Shown one piece after another: positions 53,641-55,390 of a stretch of 55,390 bases of DNA. Position 1 is the stretch's first letter. The number at the start of each line of letters is the position of its first letter. This DNA is from Desulfuromonadales bacterium (GTDB lineage Bacteria; Desulfobacterota; Desulfuromonadia; Geobacterales; Pseudopelobacteraceae): positions 1 through 55,390 of the forward strand of contig DUZX01000023.1 of the NCBI GenBank assembly GCA_013349325.1, given 5' to 3'. The notes beneath the pieces are model-generated. The model was given only the letters and a program-made list of their open reading frames with translations. It ran no database searches and had not been told where the DNA came from. A program made the translations under genes and the position numbers.

Positions 53641-53982
53641 AGTTGTAAGTATCTGTAATAAAACAGTAAAAAATACATTTCATAAAATACAGTGAGTATG
53701 TGTAAAATTCTTCGACATGAAATGAGCTCGTATCACTTGATATCCTCATTAAAAATGTGTGTTTAGAGTGACAGGGGTGTGACAGTTCCAGCGGTGTGTC
53801 TTGTAACTGCCTATAATTTAACAATAAATAATGGTATACACAAAAATGGTTACGCGTTTTTATGGGGTGTAAAGAAAACCGACAGGTAGGTGAGGTGGGT
53901 TTGTCAACTTTTGTCTCAAAGGACGTTCTGTCGTATCAATGAGTTACCGGGTTGCTATAATATTAGCGTTTCTTCCGATCTT

Positions 53983-54070
53983 GTAGGGGCGCACCCCTTG
54001 GGTCGCCCTGATGCACTATTCACTACTTTTGGCTCGTGCTGCCAGGGCGAGCCAACGGCGTCGCCCCTAC
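53983..54070. mobile_element. 88-bp GTAGGGGC element, copy 4
   Basis: Starts GTAGGGGCGCACCCCTTGGG and ends GGCGTCGCCCCTAC. It is the inverted counterpart of copy 1, with matching inner arms. Confidence 0.75.
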
Positions 54071-54130
54071 CGTGGTATTTATTTTCAAGAGGAAATAATA
54101 AGAATGTTTGAGGCGGGAGGAGGCGTTGAA

Positions 54131-54484
54131 TCAGTGAATACAGCTGGTAACCTTGAAGGTTTCGCGCAGGACGAGGTCGTGGTCGTTACACTCTTTGGCC
54201 ACTAAATCACGAAGATAGACGAAGGACTTTATATCGATATCCTTGATCTGAACTCCGATGCCGTGAGGGTCACGCCGCACGATGTCGGCTGTTAAGTAAA
54301 ACGAACTGACGGGAGAAAAATAGACGGCTACGTCAACCGGGGAGTGGACCGTAAGATCCTGGGCGGTTTTGATATACATACCCTGAAGACTTATGTTCTC
54401 AATATTACCGAAAAAAACCTGATCCTGTTGCTTGATGGAAGCGCATTCCGTAAAGGGCACCCGGATAAAATTTCGCTGTGTCAT
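54131..54484 (-). CDS. PilZ-domain protein
   Basis: A 117-residue single-domain protein. The c-di-GMP motifs are both present: RNFIR (RxxxR) at residues 4-8 and NISLQG (D/NxSxxG) near 29-34. The start at 54484 follows AAAAGGA; the frame is open to 54538 without conserved residues. PilZ proteins bind c-di-GMP to adjust motility or exopolysaccharide. The partner is unknown. Confidence 0.88.
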   Translation of the reverse strand: MTQRNFIRVPFTECASIKQQDQVFFGNIENISLQGMYIKTAQDLTVHSPVDVAVYFSPVSSFYLTADIVRRDPHGIGVQIKDIDIKSFVYLRDLVAKECNDHDLVLRETFKVTSCIH

Positions 54485-54756
54485 GGTTTTTCCTTTTGAC
54501 TCGCGGGCTTGTATACAATCGAAATTTCTTTCGCTCAATATGAAAGCGGGGCAGCTCGCGAGTTGCCTGGGCTAATGCACGTTGTATGCCTTGTTTGTAA
54601 CATGTGGTTTTAATTAGTTTAGTCAGTAACTGCTTGTGCACGTATCTGCAGACGTGTAAATATTTCCGACAGGTACGTAAATTCGCCAATGGAGTATAGA
54701 TTGAATGCCTCAAAAATGTCTATCACGAAGTCATTTGCCTATAACGAGGTTTCACG

Positions 54757-55221
54757 ATGAATAAGCTGCTTAACGAAAGGGTAAAGCACTATCTTCAGCA
54801 GCATAATGTTGCAACCCTGGCTACCTGCTATAACAATGTACCGTCTGCGGCAGCAGTGTTTTACGTCAATGATGGTTTTACGCTCTATTTCTTATCGTCA
54901 CCGACCAGCAGACACTGCTGCAACCTGGCTCACAATCAGCAGGTTGCCGTGACGATTCAGGAGAATTACTCAGATTGGCTGGACATTAAAGGTGTTCAGA
55001 TGGAAGGTAGCGCTACTGAAATCAGCGGTGCTGAACAAAGCAAGGCGCGCCGCATCTATGCTGAAAAGTTTCCTGTTACCGGTCTGTTATCGCTGGCGCC
55101 TGCGGCTGTCATCGAAGCGCTTGCCAAGGTGGCCTGGTACCGGATCGTACCGCAACGGATCTATTTCATCGACAACTCACGCGGCCTGGGGCATCGAGAT
55201 GAACTCGTGCTTGACGTGTAA
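54757..55221 (+). CDS. Pyridoxamine 5'-phosphate oxidase-like FMN-binding protein
   Basis: A 154-residue split-barrel protein. The pattern VATLATCYNNVPSAAAVFYV, LSSPTSRHCCNLAHNQQVAV and VQMEGSATEIS is that of the PNPOx-like FMN proteins. It has no confirmed substrate; many of these act in heme or flavin-related chemistry. It starts with AACGAGG before the ATG. The 170 bases after its stop show no gene. Confidence 0.85.
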   Translation: MNKLLNERVKHYLQQHNVATLATCYNNVPSAAAVFYVNDGFTLYFLSSPTSRHCCNLAHNQQVAVTIQENYSDWLDIKGVQMEGSATEISGAEQSKARRIYAEKFPVTGLLSLAPAAVIEALAKVAWYRIVPQRIYFIDNSRGLGHRDELVLDV

Positions 55222-55390
55222 ACTCATCGGGATGAGAAACTCCTTTTGTCTATGAAGCCCTGTTTTACTCACGGTAAATTTGTTCTCCATGTGATCAGTC
55301 ATTCATGACAGGAATTTTGAGTCATTTTCAAGTAATCAAAGACCATTCGTACGTTTCTCATGAGTTGTCTCATTTTTTGTGCGACACTTA

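Larger units (their letters stand above)
53548..54130. other. Upstream region of the PEP-CTERM gene
   Basis: 583 bases without a gene. It contains the sigma-54 site (53626-53640) and one 88-bp element (53983-54070). Short ORFs here overlap the element and are not protein-like. Confidence 0.65.

Overview
The window looks like a chromosome segment from a Geobacter/Trichlorobacter/Pelobacter propionicus-type deltaproteobacterium (Desulfuromonadia). This is inferred from gene content: ThiE-ThiD fusion plus short ThiC, W-type aldehyde:ferredoxin oxidoreductase, ETF with a fused ferredoxin beside a CCG-domain Fe-S oxidoreductase, PEP-CTERM protein, many -24/-12 promoters, and intergenic hairpin repeats. 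No rRNA, tRNA, CRISPR array or prophage was found.

Layout. 1-3000: accessory edge with hairpin repeats, a VapBC-type toxin-antitoxin pair, a gene remnant and a DUF4143 ATPase. 3259-10950 (minus): conserved housekeeping operon rpsB-tsf-pyrH-frr-uppS-cdsA-dxr-rseP-tsaB. 11078-16238: small Cys-rich/ferredoxin genes, ilvE and pyruvate carboxylase. 16318-24441 (minus): VF530-family protein, rsmI, alpha/beta hydrolase, LysE-type exporter, thiC and thiED behind a TPP riboswitch, UbiB-family kinase and a phasin-like protein. 25034-27670 (minus): aldehyde:ferredoxin oxidoreductase (AOR) with a MoaD-like protein. 27797-30800 (minus): chemoreceptor, FIST sensor and a 63-aa protein.

30862-39195 (minus) is the most striking region: a mycofactocin operon, mftA-mftB-mftC-OYE/FadH oxidoreductase-ETF alpha-FixC-like-FixX-like-ETF beta-mftF. 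A complete FixABCX-like electron-transfer module sits inside the biosynthetic operon, while mftD, mftE and mftR are not in the window. A good sigma-54 promoter precedes mftA. Divergently, past a NUDIX gene, lies a CoA-acylating aldehyde dehydrogenase with its own sigma-54 promoter, then sucCD and an etfBA/Fe-S oxidoreductase operon. The inferred picture is alcohol oxidation: a mycofactocin-dependent dehydrogenase (not in the window) makes an aldehyde, the acylating dehydrogenase makes acyl-CoA or AOR makes the acid, and the Fix-like complex and ETF chain take the electrons.

48704-51084 is a molybdenum/tungsten locus: a Moco/Tuco-type riboswitch with terminator, moaE and two TupA-like binding proteins without transporter partners. 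The right end holds an MFS transporter, four copies of an 88-bp GTAGGGGC-ended element, a PEP-CTERM protein with a near-consensus sigma-54 promoter, a PilZ protein and a flavin-binding pyridoxamine-oxidase-like protein.
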